The notes under the pieces were generated by a model that was given only the letters and a program-made list of their open reading frames with translations, did no database searches and was not told the DNA's origin. A stretch of DNA of 64,000 nucleotides. Source: Ruthenibacterium lactatiformans (GTDB lineage Bacteria > Bacillota > Clostridia > Oscillospirales > Ruminococcaceae). Below, one piece after another: positions 34,661 to 43,245 of the stretch (position 1 is the first letter of the stretch; each line of letters starts with the position of its first letter). The stretch covers positions 1 to 64,000 of the forward strand of contig NZ_JXXK01000015.1 in assembly GCF_000949455.1 (NCBI RefSeq). Direction: 5' to 3'. Both the position numbers and the translations under genes were made by a program.

Positions 34661-35944
34661 ATGGACAAACCCGTTACCTTTGCCATCTGCGGCCTGGGCA
34701 TCCGCGGGCTGGAGGCGTATGCCGCCTTCCAGAAGCAGCACCCTGAAAAAATGAAGATCACCGCCGGGGCCGACCCGGACCCCGACCGCCGCGCCGCACT
34801 GCAGGCGAATTACGGCGTGCCCTCCGGAAGCTGCTTTGCCACAGGCGAAGAGCTGCTGGCCCAGCCGCGCCTTGCGGATGTGATGATCATTGCCACGCAG
34901 GACCGCCAGCATGTGGCGCAGGCGCTGGCCGCGCTGGACAAGGGCTATCACCTTGTGCTGGAAAAACCCATTTCTCCGCTGCTGGACGAATGCCTTGCAC
35001 TGCAAAAAAAAGCGCATGAGGCGAACCGCGTGGTGGTGGTGTGCCATGTGCTGCGCTATACCAAATTCTACGGCACGCTGTACGAGCTGCTGCGCGGAGG
35101 CGCCATCGGCCGTATCGAATCCCTGGACGCGGTGGAGAACGTGGCTTACTGGCATTATGCCCACAGCTATGTACGCGGCAACTGGCGGCGGGCGGAGGAA
35201 TCCAGCCCCATGATCCTGGCAAAAAGCTGCCACGACATGGACATCATCCGCTGGCTGATGGGCGTTCCCTGCGAAAGCGTTTCCTCCTACGGCTCTCTGG
35301 ACTGGTTCCGCGCGGAAAACGCGCCGGATGGCAGTGCAGACCGCTGTCTTTCCGGCTGCGCCTGTAAGGAAGGATGCCCCTACGACGCGGAAAAGATCTA
35401 CATTTTCAATGACAAAAGCGGCATCCGTTCGGGCAATGACGAGTGGCCCTGCTCGGTGCTGGTGAATAAACCCACCGAGGAAAAGCTGTATGACGCGCTG
35501 CGCACAGGGCCCTACGGCCGGTGCGTATACCGGTGCGACAACGACGTGGTGGACCACCAGGTCGTCTCCATGCGCTTTGCCGGCGGCGCGACAGCCACCT
35601 TCACCATGAGCGCCTTCACGGCAAAATGCTACCGCAGCATCAAGGTGATGGGTACGATGGGTGAGATCGAAGGCGATATGGACGCCAACGTACTGTACCT
35701 GCGCAAATTCGGACAGCCCGAGCAGGTTCTGGACCTGGGCACCATCCCCGACCGCTTTGCCGGTCACGGTGGCGGCGATGCGCTGATGATGGATTATGTG
35801 TGCGAGCTTATCGCCGCAGGCGGTGCGGAAGGCCTCACCTCGGTGGACGCCTCGGTGGAAAGCCACGTGATGGCGCTGGCGGCCGAGCACTCCCGCACAC
35901 ACGGTGGCTCCGCAGTGGAGCTGGCCGAGTTTACCGAAAAATAA
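34661..35944 (+). CDS. Gfo/Idh/MocA-family oxidoreductase with cysteine cluster
   Basis: 427 residues, longer than its relatives. Rossmann loop ICGLGIRGLEAYA, catalytic Lys in LVLEKPISPLL, and second-domain LAKSCHDMDIIRWLMG with the His two residues before the Asp. Near residue 230 an insert carries CLSGCACKEGCPYD, four closely spaced cysteines that could bind a metal ion. RBS AAAGAAAGGA before ATG. Probably part of the amino-sugar operon although a repeat element separates it from the GH20 gene. Confidence 0.9.
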   Translation: MDKPVTFAICGLGIRGLEAYAAFQKQHPEKMKITAGADPDPDRRAALQANYGVPSGSCFATGEELLAQPRLADVMIIATQDRQHVAQALAALDKGYHLVLEKPISPLLDECLALQKKAHEANRVVVVCHVLRYTKFYGTLYELLRGGAIGRIESLDAVENVAYWHYAHSYVRGNWRRAEESSPMILAKSCHDMDIIRWLMGVPCESVSSYGSLDWFRAENAPDGSADRCLSGCACKEGCPYDAEKIYIFNDKSGIRSGNDEWPCSVLVNKPTEEKLYDALRTGPYGRCVYRCDNDVVDHQVVSMRFAGGATATFTMSAFTAKCYRSIKVMGTMGEIEGDMDANVLYLRKFGQPEQVLDLGTIPDRFAGHGGGDALMMDYVCELIAAGGAEGLTSVDASVESHVMALAAEHSRTHGGSAVELAEFTEK

Positions 35945-36063
35945 CGCGCTTTTCCGGCCGTGCTCAAGGGCGGCCAGAACCGGTGCCGCAGGCCGGCCCG
36001 GCGGAAAGCCCTTTACAACGAAGGGGCCGGGCCGGCCTTTGCACAACAAACAAGGAGGCAGCC

Positions 36064-36915
36064 ATGGAAGCCTTTGACATCCCGGCCCTGCACGCGCTGT
36101 GCATCGAGCTTTCGATTCCCGGCCCCGCCGCCGAAGCCTGCCTTGCGCAGGCCGCTTCGGCACAGGCGGCGCCCTTGCTGCGCCATATCCCCGCCCTGCT
36201 GGATGCATCGCGGGCCGAAGCCGCCATGCGTGAACTTCAGGCGAAATGCGCGCCGCTGAGTCCCAATGGGCTGCTGGAGCTGGCCGTGCTGCTGTCCGCC
36301 GCATTGGAGGCGCGCAAACATTATGCGGCGCGGGGCGTTCCCGACGATGTCTACCTTGCCACGATGGGCTGCTTTTCCCGTTTTCTGAACGAGACGCACC
36401 GCTGGACAGGCCGCTGGCAGTTCGACCGCGGCTTCTGGGTCTGGCGGCAGCTCTGCGGGCGGCTGCTCCGCCTCGGCACACTGGAATTCGAGGCGCTTCC
36501 CCTGCCCGCTGAGCTTGCCGGGCCGTTGGGCGCGGCGGCGGGCGCGCCCGCGCTCTCGGTGCATATTCCCGGCGATGCGATGTGTATGCCCGAAACGCTC
36601 CATGCCTCCTATGCGCGGCGTGCGGACTTTTTTGCCCGCGACGGCGCTTTGCCGTTGACCTATTGCCGCACATGGCTTCTTTCGCCCCGCGTGAAGGAGC
36701 TGCTCCCGCCCGGTTCCGGCATTCGCAATTTTATGGAGGATTACACGCTGGCAGACTGGGATCCCGATGACAATTCCGGCCGTCTCTGGCTGTTCGGCGC
36801 ACCGGGTATCCCGGACGCCGCGCTGCCTGAGCGCACGTCTCTGCAGCGGGGCGCAAAGGAGCTTTTGCTGCAAGGCAAACCGCTCGGCTCGGGGCTGGGG
36901 CTGCTGAAGCTGTGA
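36064..36915 (+). CDS. NAT_N/GNAT_C-like putative acyltransferase-family protein
   Basis: 283 residues, no signal peptide or membrane segment. It matches from memory the two-domain family named N-acyltransferase N-terminal/GNAT C-terminal: WQFDRGFWVWRQLCGRLLRL, LEFEALPL, LSVHIPGDAMCMPETLH, TYCRTWLLSPRVKELLPPGS and NFMEDYTLADWD. No biochemical role is established to my knowledge; it recurs next to glycan-use genes. AAGGAGG supports the ATG. It is followed 39 bases later by the M55 peptidase. Confidence 0.75.
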   Translation: MEAFDIPALHALCIELSIPGPAAEACLAQAASAQAAPLLRHIPALLDASRAEAAMRELQAKCAPLSPNGLLELAVLLSAALEARKHYAARGVPDDVYLATMGCFSRFLNETHRWTGRWQFDRGFWVWRQLCGRLLRLGTLEFEALPLPAELAGPLGAAAGAPALSVHIPGDAMCMPETLHASYARRADFFARDGALPLTYCRTWLLSPRVKELLPPGSGIRNFMEDYTLADWDPDDNSGRLWLFGAPGIPDAALPERTSLQRGAKELLLQGKPLGSGLGLLKL

Positions 36916-36954
36916 ACGTTTGACGCTTCAAGTGAAGGAAAAAGGAGTGCCGCC

Positions 36955-37746
36955 ATGAAATTTTATATCGCGGTAGACTGCGAAGGCCCCGCCTGTGTGG
37001 TGGGCGAACCGGGAAAGGGCCTGGGCAGCGGAGAAAACTACCGGTTCGCCTGCCTGCAGGCCACGCGGGAGGCGAACGCAGCGGCCCGTGCTTTGTTCGA
37101 CGCAGGCGCGCAGGAGGTCGTCGTCTGGGACGCGCACGGCACAGGCGTAAACCTGCAGTACGACCTGCTGGACCCACGCTGCCGCATCCTGCTGGGCAGC
37201 GGGCACAGAGGCCGCTTTGCAGGCATGGACAAAAGCTATACCGCCGTGCTGTTCATCGGCTATCATGCGCGGGAAAACACCTCCCGGGCCGTGTTGGCCC
37301 ACACCTTCTGTTCCACCGCGTTCCAATATTATAAGCTGGACGGAAAAGAAGCGGGCGAGCTTGCCATCGACGCGGCATACGCGGGCGAGCTGGGCGTTCC
37401 GGTGCTGTTCTGCGCGGGCGACGACGCCTGTGTGGCCGAGGCCCGTGCGCTGTTTCCCGGCCTCGCCGCCGTTGTGACGAAGGAGGCGCTCTCCTGGACG
37501 TCTGCTTTGAGCCGGCATCCCCAGGCTGTGTGCGACGACATCTACCGCACCGTGCGGGCCGCCGTACCCGGCGCCGGGACGCTCGTCCCCTACTGCATGC
37601 CCGGCCCTCTCTCCGTAGAGATCCGGTACAAGCGTATGGAGGACGCGGCCCGCGCCGCCCTCACCGACCGGAACGGCCATCCTTTCGCTCAGCCGGACCC
37701 TTTCACACGATCCGGAGTCGTGGACGGCGTCTCCGCCCTGTTTTAA
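36955..37746 (+). CDS. M55-family D-aminopeptidase (DppA-like)
   Basis: 263 residues. The zinc-binding motif D8-x-E10-G (VDCEGPA) opens the protein; VVWDAHGTG, IGYHARENT and AHTFCST supply further ligands. M55 enzymes form decamers and remove N-terminal D-amino acids, mainly from D-Ala-containing peptides of peptidoglycan. Its place at the end of the nag operon suggests that the substrate carries both amino sugars and D-amino acids, such as muropeptides (inference). Confidence 0.9.
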   Translation: MKFYIAVDCEGPACVVGEPGKGLGSGENYRFACLQATREANAAARALFDAGAQEVVVWDAHGTGVNLQYDLLDPRCRILLGSGHRGRFAGMDKSYTAVLFIGYHARENTSRAVLAHTFCSTAFQYYKLDGKEAGELAIDAAYAGELGVPVLFCAGDDACVAEARALFPGLAAVVTKEALSWTSALSRHPQAVCDDIYRTVRAAVPGAGTLVPYCMPGPLSVEIRYKRMEDAARAALTDRNGHPFAQPDPFTRSGVVDGVSALF

Positions 37747-37794
37747 GCACCGGGATATGCTTTCCTTCTTTGTGTTCAAGCTGTATGTCACAAC

Positions 37795-37846
37795 AAAAGC
37801 AGCGGAGAACAGGCAGATGCCGCCTGTTCTCCGCTGCTTTTTCTTT
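37795..37846. terminator. Strong bidirectional terminator
   Basis: AAAAGCAGCGGAGAACAGGC and its perfect complement GCCTGTTCTCCGCTGCTTTT enclose a seven-base loop, with A-run before and TTTTTCTTTT after. It closes the amino-sugar operon and the convergent hydrolase gene. Confidence 0.92.
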
Positions 37847-37861
37847 TATGTATGCGACGCC

Positions 37862-38848
37862 TTATACCGGCTTTTCCGCCGGGTCCGCAGCCACTGTCCG
37901 CTCCGCGCCGGGCAGCGGCATCCAGCGGCCGATGAATCCGAATACCTTTGCCCAATAGCGCGCGGGCGCCATGCGCAGGGACTCCGCATGGCCTGCATCC
38001 GGCTCCACATATTTTTCCTTGGGACACCGCGCCGCCGCATACACCTCATCCAGCATGGCAAAGGGAACGAAGGCATCCTTCCCGCCGTGGATGAACAGCA
38101 TCGGCGTGCGGGAGTGCGCCACCTGTGCCGCAGCGCTGGCCTCCCGCAAAGAAAAGCCCGCCCGGCGGCGCAGCAGCGCGTCTGCCGTGTACAGCACGGG
38201 AAACGGCGGCAGGCCATAGGTTTTTTTCAGCTGATAACGGAACTCCTCCCATGCGGTGGTATAGCCGCAGTCCTCCACGATAGCCCGCACGTTGGGCGGC
38301 AGAGGCTCTCCCGCCGTCATCATTACGGTGGCGGCCCCCATGGACACGCCCATGAGCACGATATCCGGCGCGCCGTTCTCTGCGGTAACACGCTGCACCC
38401 ATGCGGCAATGTCCCGCCGCTCGGGCCAGCCCATCCCGATATACCTGCCCTCGCTTTGGCCGTGGCCGCGTGCGTCCGGCAGCAGCAGGCTGAAGCCCGC
38501 GTCATAAAACCGGCGCGCGTATTCCGCCATGCCCGATGCCTGCCCGGTATAGCCGTGGCACAGCACCGCCCAGGGCGCATTCCCGCCCGCGCGCACACAC
38601 AGAGCGTGCAGCTGCAGGCCGTCGCCCGAGGTCAGCCACCAATCCTCATGGGGCTGCGCGTTCAGCCATTCCCTGTCCGCCGCCAGCGTGCCCCGGGGCG
38701 CGCCGGTGGGACGGTTATGCGGCGCGTTGAACGCCGCTGTTTTGTCGATTTGCTGTGTAAGCGCAAAGCGGTAAAAGTACTCTCCGGCCACAGCTCCCGC
38801 AGCCGCGGCCGCGGCGCCCAGCGCCAGTGCCGTTTTCCAGCCTTTCAT
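37862..38848 (-). CDS. Alpha/beta hydrolase with N-terminal membrane anchor
   Basis: 328 residues. One hydrophobic segment at residues 6-24, probably an uncleaved anchor. Alpha/beta-hydrolase core: oxyanion-region VLCHGYTGQAS, nucleophile Ser in LMGVSMGAAT, Asp in GGKDAFVP and His in DAGHAES. An S9-like lid is absent, resembling membrane-linked esterases of the YqkD/ABHD type. Substrate unknown. The start overlaps the transporter stop (ATGA), so they are translated together. Confidence 0.9.
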   Translation of the reverse strand: MKGWKTALALGAAAAAAGAVAGEYFYRFALTQQIDKTAAFNAPHNRPTGAPRGTLAADREWLNAQPHEDWWLTSGDGLQLHALCVRAGGNAPWAVLCHGYTGQASGMAEYARRFYDAGFSLLLPDARGHGQSEGRYIGMGWPERRDIAAWVQRVTAENGAPDIVLMGVSMGAATVMMTAGEPLPPNVRAIVEDCGYTTAWEEFRYQLKKTYGLPPFPVLYTADALLRRRAGFSLREASAAAQVAHSRTPMLFIHGGKDAFVPFAMLDEVYAAARCPKEKYVEPDAGHAESLRMAPARYWAKVFGFIGRWMPLPGAERTVAADPAEKPV

Positions 38849-40359
38849 TCCGCTGTTTCTCCTTTCGCCGCGCGGCGCGCCTCAATATCCCGCACCATCG
38901 CTTCATAAGATTCTTCCGTGATCGTATATTTGACACGGTAGATGAAATAAGCAGCCAACAGAAGCGCCGCCGGGATGACCGTCATGCAGACCAGCAGCGC
39001 GGCGCTTTTGCCGCTGGGCACCGAGGCCAGCACCGCCCCGATTCGTTCTGTCTTTTCCGCTATGGTGATCAGCCCCTGGGAGGCCGCGTTCTCCAGATCG
39101 GAGATCTGGTTCGTCACGGCGCGCACTCCCACCGCCAGATAGATGACAAGCACCAGAAGCTGCACCAGCGCAGTGCCCAGCTTGGTGATGAAAGGCCGCA
39201 CGGAAAAGACGATGCCCTCCTCCCGGCGGCCCGTTTTCCACTCGTTGTATTCCACGGTATTTGCAATGCAGATGATCATAATAAGGTAAACCAGCGTCTG
39301 CCCCAGAAATGCAAACAGGTTGCTCACGGTGAGCATCGTGAACTTGAGCGCCCACATCTCCCGCGGGATGAACAGGCCGGAGAGCATGATGCAGAGGTAT
39401 CCCGCCGCAGCGCCGAAAGCGCCTGCCTTCATCAGCTGCGCGCGGGTGAAACGGCCGGACAGAGCCGCGAACACGAGCATCAGCACCGCGCCCGCCACAT
39501 TGCCCAGAATGCTGAAGATGGACAGCAGCAGGCCGTTGTAGCCGAATTCAAAATACAGGTATGTCACCGAAAGGCCGCCGCCCATCAGTGTCTGCGCCAC
39601 GGAAAAAATCAGAAAAACAACGGCGCACCAGACAAGCTGATCGTTGCGGGCAATGGTGGAAAAGGCCTTCCGGATGCCGACCTTTTCGGCGGGCGCTTCG
39701 TCCCGCGCAGACGGCTCGCGCACCACAAGCAGCGTGATGAGCTGTGTAGCCGTAAACGCAGCGCATACAATAAGGACAACGGCACGGTACGCGGTGACGG
39801 CGTTGCCGCCGATCACAAGGCTGCCCGCCGTAAACGTGGGTACAACGATGCCGCCCAGAAACTGCCCCACGCCCGCAAACAGCACCGTGCGGGAGGTAAG
39901 ACGGTTGCGGTCGTCGGCGCGGCGCGCCAGCGCCGGCACCATGCCCCAGTAGGCGATGTCGTTCATTGTAAATACGACGCTGTACGCGAAGTACAACAAG
40001 CCGAAGGCCGCCACATAAGCCCAGCCCTGAAGCGTGGTGGAAAACGAGGTGATGAACACGATGACGCTCAGCACGCCGCCAATGGCGATCCATGGCTTGA
40101 ATTTGCCCCAGCGCGTGCGCGTGGCCTCCACCACGTTGCCCATGATCGGGTCGTTGAAAGCGTCGAATACGCGCGCCGCCACCATGATGACGCTGATGCA
40201 GGCAAACTGCACCGACGTAAGCGTTTTGGTGAACAACACATAGGTGAGCAGATAGTTGGTAAACATGCATCCGGCCATATCCCGGCCCACGGTGCCCACG
40301 GGATACGCCCAGAGGTTGCGGCGCGAAAGCCCGCCCGCCGTTTTTTCCTGTGCGCTCAT
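38845..40359 (-). CDS. GPH-family sugar symporter (MFS, glycoside-pentoside-hexuronide type)
   Basis: 504 residues with about twelve membrane helices. The N-terminal signature NLWAYPVGTVGRDMAGCM and VFDAFNDPIMGNVVEATRTR (with the charged loop RTRWGKFKP) belong to the melibiose/glucuronide GPH branch, which imports glycosides or uronides with Na+ or H+. It is next to the amino-sugar locus and could supply its substrate. The gene is the first of a two-gene operon. Confidence 0.92.
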   Translation of the reverse strand: MSAQEKTAGGLSRRNLWAYPVGTVGRDMAGCMFTNYLLTYVLFTKTLTSVQFACISVIMVAARVFDAFNDPIMGNVVEATRTRWGKFKPWIAIGGVLSVIVFITSFSTTLQGWAYVAAFGLLYFAYSVVFTMNDIAYWGMVPALARRADDRNRLTSRTVLFAGVGQFLGGIVVPTFTAGSLVIGGNAVTAYRAVVLIVCAAFTATQLITLLVVREPSARDEAPAEKVGIRKAFSTIARNDQLVWCAVVFLIFSVAQTLMGGGLSVTYLYFEFGYNGLLLSIFSILGNVAGAVLMLVFAALSGRFTRAQLMKAGAFGAAAGYLCIMLSGLFIPREMWALKFTMLTVSNLFAFLGQTLVYLIMIICIANTVEYNEWKTGRREEGIVFSVRPFITKLGTALVQLLVLVIYLAVGVRAVTNQISDLENAASQGLITIAEKTERIGAVLASVPSGKSAALLVCMTVIPAALLLAAYFIYRVKYTITEESYEAMVRDIEARRAAKGETAE

Positions 40360-40508
40360 TGCTGCATTCCCCCTTTTCCGCCGCGAAAAACCGCCCGCGG
40401 CAAGCAGATGATTCCTGTTCCCATCATAGCAAAAAACGGGAACGCGCGCAATGAGGAACTCTGCCCGCCGCCTCAGGTATTTCCGTGCATATTTTGCGAA
40501 TACAAACC

Positions 40509-40560
40509 AGCCCCCGGCCGCGGGTCTATCCTGCGCGGCCGGGGGCTTGTTTTGTTATTT
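40509..40560. terminator. GC-rich terminator between degV and the transporter gene
   Basis: AGCCCCCGGCCGCG (40509-40522) and CGCGGCCGGGGGCT (40534-40547) pair perfectly; TGTTTTGTTATTTT follows on the plus strand and a weaker T-rich stretch on the minus strand. Confidence 0.7.
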
Positions 40561-40586
40561 TAAATCCGGTTTATACTTCAAGTATT

Positions 40587-41462
40587 TTATCCACGCGTGC
40601 GGCCAAGATAGAAAAGCGCCACTGTGCCGGGGCCTGAATGGCTGCCGATGACCGGGCCGATGGAATGGATGCGGATATCCTGCGTGCCGAATTTTTCCCG
40701 CACCAGGTCCGCTACATATTCCGCGTCCGCACGGCAGTCCCCGTGGCTGATGAACACCGTTTGGGAGGCCGGGTCCACTGCGTCCTTTTCCATATGCGCC
40801 ACCAGCGCGTCCAGGCTGGCCTTGCGGCCGCGCACCTTTTCCATGGGGATCAGATGACCCGCGTCATCCACGTGCAGCACCGGCTTGATGTTGAGCATCG
40901 TGCCGAAAAACGCCGCCGCACCGGACACACGCCCGCCGCGCTTGAGATGATTCAGGTCGTCCACCGTGAACCAGTGGGCCAGATGCAGCTTGTTTTCCTC
41001 CAGCCACCGAGCCGTTTCTTCAATGCTGCGGCCCGCCTTCTGCCGCTGCGCCGCATGGTAGACCAGCAGGCCCTCGCCCATGGAGGCGCACAAGCTGTCC
41101 ACCGCGAGGAATTTGTGCTCCGGATATTCGGCGCTCAGGTCCTCGAAGGCGATGCGCGCGGAGTTGAATGTGCCGGACAGCCCGGACGAAAAGCCCACAT
41201 ACAGCACGTCGAAGCCGTCCCGCGCCATTTGGCCCGCCACTTCCCGGAATGTCTCCACATTGATCTGGCTGGTGGTGGACATGGCCCCGCCGCGGAGCAT
41301 ATCGTAAAAGTCCCCGGAAGAAAGGTCTGTTTCCTCAGGGTCGTTCCGGTAGCTTTTTTCGCCGATGGTATAGGTCATGGGCAGTACAGTAACGCCCGTC
41401 TGCGCCACAAGCTGCGGCGAAAGGTCCGTGGTGGAATCCGTCAGGATCTTATATTCACGCAT
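40587..41462 (-). CDS. DegV-family fatty-acid-binding protein
   Basis: 291 residues. Starts with KILTDSTTDLSPQLVAQTGV and has STTSQINVE near residue 75, both lining the acyl-binding pocket of DegV/FakB proteins; FISHGDCRADAE and GPVIGSHSGPGTVALFYLG close it. In Firmicutes FakB-type proteins present fatty acids to a FakA kinase. AAAGGAG 9 bases before the ATG. Confidence 0.93.
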   Translation of the reverse strand: MREYKILTDSTTDLSPQLVAQTGVTVLPMTYTIGEKSYRNDPEETDLSSGDFYDMLRGGAMSTTSQINVETFREVAGQMARDGFDVLYVGFSSGLSGTFNSARIAFEDLSAEYPEHKFLAVDSLCASMGEGLLVYHAAQRQKAGRSIEETARWLEENKLHLAHWFTVDDLNHLKRGGRVSGAAAFFGTMLNIKPVLHVDDAGHLIPMEKVRGRKASLDALVAHMEKDAVDPASQTVFISHGDCRADAEYVADLVREKFGTQDIRIHSIGPVIGSHSGPGTVALFYLGRTRG

Positions 41463-41533
41463 CGTTGTCGCTCCTTTATGTTTGCTGGAAAATCAGTCCC
41501 CGGCTCTCTGCCGGGAAATCCACAGGCAGTATA

Positions 41534-42253
41534 TCACAAATCCCCGTGCTTTTCCAGACTGAATTTCCCCTTCAGCGCGGCAATGCCTGCCAGAATGCGG
41601 TCCTGAAAGATCACGCACAGCCCCGCCACAGCCCCGGTGGCAAGGAACACCACCAGGCTCACGTCCCAGCTTCCCTCGGCGAACTGGCTGCCCGCAAAGG
41701 TACTGGTGATCACCGACGGGATGCGCGCCAGTGTGGAGATGAGAAAAAACGCATGGGGCCTGACGGGCAGGAACGGGCCCAGATAGATGAGCACGTCCTT
41801 GGGCGTGCCCGGGATGAAAAACAGCAGGAACAAAAAGAACTTCACGTGCGCCTCGTCCCGCAGAAAATGGTATTTTGCCAGAACGGAAGCGTCGATGGCT
41901 CTGGCACCCGCGGCACGCACGCAGTAATAAACTGCGGCGCTGGAAAGGCCCACGCCCAAAAGGCACAAGGCCAGCCCTCCCCAGGTACCGTACAAAAGCC
42001 CTGCCATCAGCTCCACCGGTTCGCCGGGCAGCACGGCCACCACCACCTGCAGCACCTGCAGGCCCAAAAATGCCAGCAGGCCCAAAAAACCGCTGTCGTG
42101 GACAAACGCAATAAACGCATCCCGCGCATCCTGCTGCGTCAGCACGGCCCAGATCTCGTTTCGATATGTAATGCCGAACACGGCCAGCGCCAGCAGAAGC
42201 GCCGCGCCCAATACCGTGCCCGCGTATTTTTTATAAATGCCACTCGTATCCAC
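41534..42253 (-). CDS. TVP38/TMEM64 (VTT domain) membrane protein
   Basis: About 239 residues, five to six membrane helices. The VTT core is GEPVELMAGLLYGTWGGLAL followed by FIPGTPKDVLIYLGPFLPV, typical of DedA-like lipid scramblase/transport proteins. GTG at 42253 is proposed as start (GGGAAGACGGGG upstream); the frame continues upstream into arginine-rich sequence without a good ribosome site. It follows the VanY gene by about 28 bases and precedes degV. Confidence 0.85.
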   Translation of the reverse strand: MDTSGIYKKYAGTVLGAALLLALAVFGITYRNEIWAVLTQQDARDAFIAFVHDSGFLGLLAFLGLQVLQVVVAVLPGEPVELMAGLLYGTWGGLALCLLGVGLSSAAVYYCVRAAGARAIDASVLAKYHFLRDEAHVKFFLFLLFFIPGTPKDVLIYLGPFLPVRPHAFFLISTLARIPSVITSTFAGSQFAEGSWDVSLVVFLATGAVAGLCVIFQDRILAGIAALKGKFSLEKHGDL

Positions 42254-42281
42254 GCCCCGTCTTCCCGGGCGCGCCGCCGCA

Positions 42282-43193
42282 TCAGGCGGTATGCGCCCCG
42301 GTGTATTCTTCCAGGGTGCCGCCCGCCTGCATGATGGCTTTCGCGGCATCCTTACCTACATAACGATAATGCCACGGTTCATACGTCACGCCCGTGACAT
42401 TTTCTTTTCCCCTGGGGTAGCGCAGGATGAAGCCGTAGTCCGCGCAGTGGGCGTACAGCCATTCAAATTCCGGCGTGTCTTCAAAATCCGCCGTCAGGTC
42501 GCTGTGCTTCGAATACCAGTCCGCCGAAACGATATCTGCGGCAAGGCCCGTGTTATGCTCCGAGGTGCCGGGGCGCGCCACCCACATGGCAGCCTGTTTT
42601 TCGGCCTCCTCCCGGCTGAAGCCCTCCGCCATGAAGGAATTTGTCTTGCGCTTGAACAGCGCCGTCTGCCGCTCCACGCTGCGGTAGCCCGACACTAAGT
42701 AGAGCTTGCAGCCCGCCGCCTCGGCGTCCGCCAGCATGGCCTCCAGGTCCGCCGCCGCGCGCTTGTCAAAAGGACGGTTTTCGTATCCCCTGATGTCCAC
42801 GGTCTCCACGGTAAAACCCTCGGGCAGAGGGTTCCCGGCGTTGACAAGGCGCGTCATCCAGCCGTCGCCGTCCGCCGGGGCTGCGGCGGGTGCCGCAGCC
42901 GAGGAGGAACCGCTCATGGAGCCGGAAGAAGAAGCGCCGCCCGCGCCGCTGCCGGACATACTGCCGGAAACAGGGCCGGAGGCAGCGCCGCCGTCGCCGG
43001 GGACGCCGCTCATAGAGCCGGACATGGAACCGGACATGCTGCCGGAGCCGGATGTCACAGACGAGGAGCTGGGCGCCATGGAGGAGCTGGACGAAGGCTT
43101 GGAGGACGAACTGCCGGAGCTGCCCCAGCAGCCTGCGAACAGCGCCGCCACAAGCACCAGCGCGAGGGTAAGGACCAAAGTTTTCTTAGGCAA
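42282..43193 (-). CDS. VanY-type D-alanyl-D-alanine carboxypeptidase lipoprotein
   Basis: 303 residues. Lipoprotein signal (FAGC, lipidated C22), then an about 85-residue low-complexity linker of Ser/Gly/Met repeats, and a peptidase M15B domain: YLVSGYRSVERQ, GTSEHNTGLAADI (zinc ligands His and Asp) and YEPWHYRYVG. It trims the terminal D-Ala of peptidoglycan stem peptides outside the membrane; there are no vanHAX-like genes around it, so this is housekeeping wall turnover, not resistance. The start is TTG with AAGGGAG 8 bases upstream. Confidence 0.92.
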   Translation of the reverse strand: MPKKTLVLTLALVLVAALFAGCWGSSGSSSSKPSSSSSMAPSSSSVTSGSGSMSGSMSGSMSGVPGDGGAASGPVSGSMSGSGAGGASSSGSMSGSSSAAAPAAAPADGDGWMTRLVNAGNPLPEGFTVETVDIRGYENRPFDKRAAADLEAMLADAEAAGCKLYLVSGYRSVERQTALFKRKTNSFMAEGFSREEAEKQAAMWVARPGTSEHNTGLAADIVSADWYSKHSDLTADFEDTPEFEWLYAHCADYGFILRYPRGKENVTGVTYEPWHYRYVGKDAAKAIMQAGGTLEEYTGAHTA

Positions 43194-43245
43194 AATACAA
43201 ACTCCCTTTCGCCTGCCCGCAGACGCCGGGCGGCGCGCGGGAAGG

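Noticed and set aside
42282..43193. VanY as part of a glycopeptide-resistance operon
   Set aside because: No D-Ala-D-Lac ligase, VanH or VanX gene and no VanRS pair nearby; a single VanY-type carboxypeptidase is common in normal wall metabolism.
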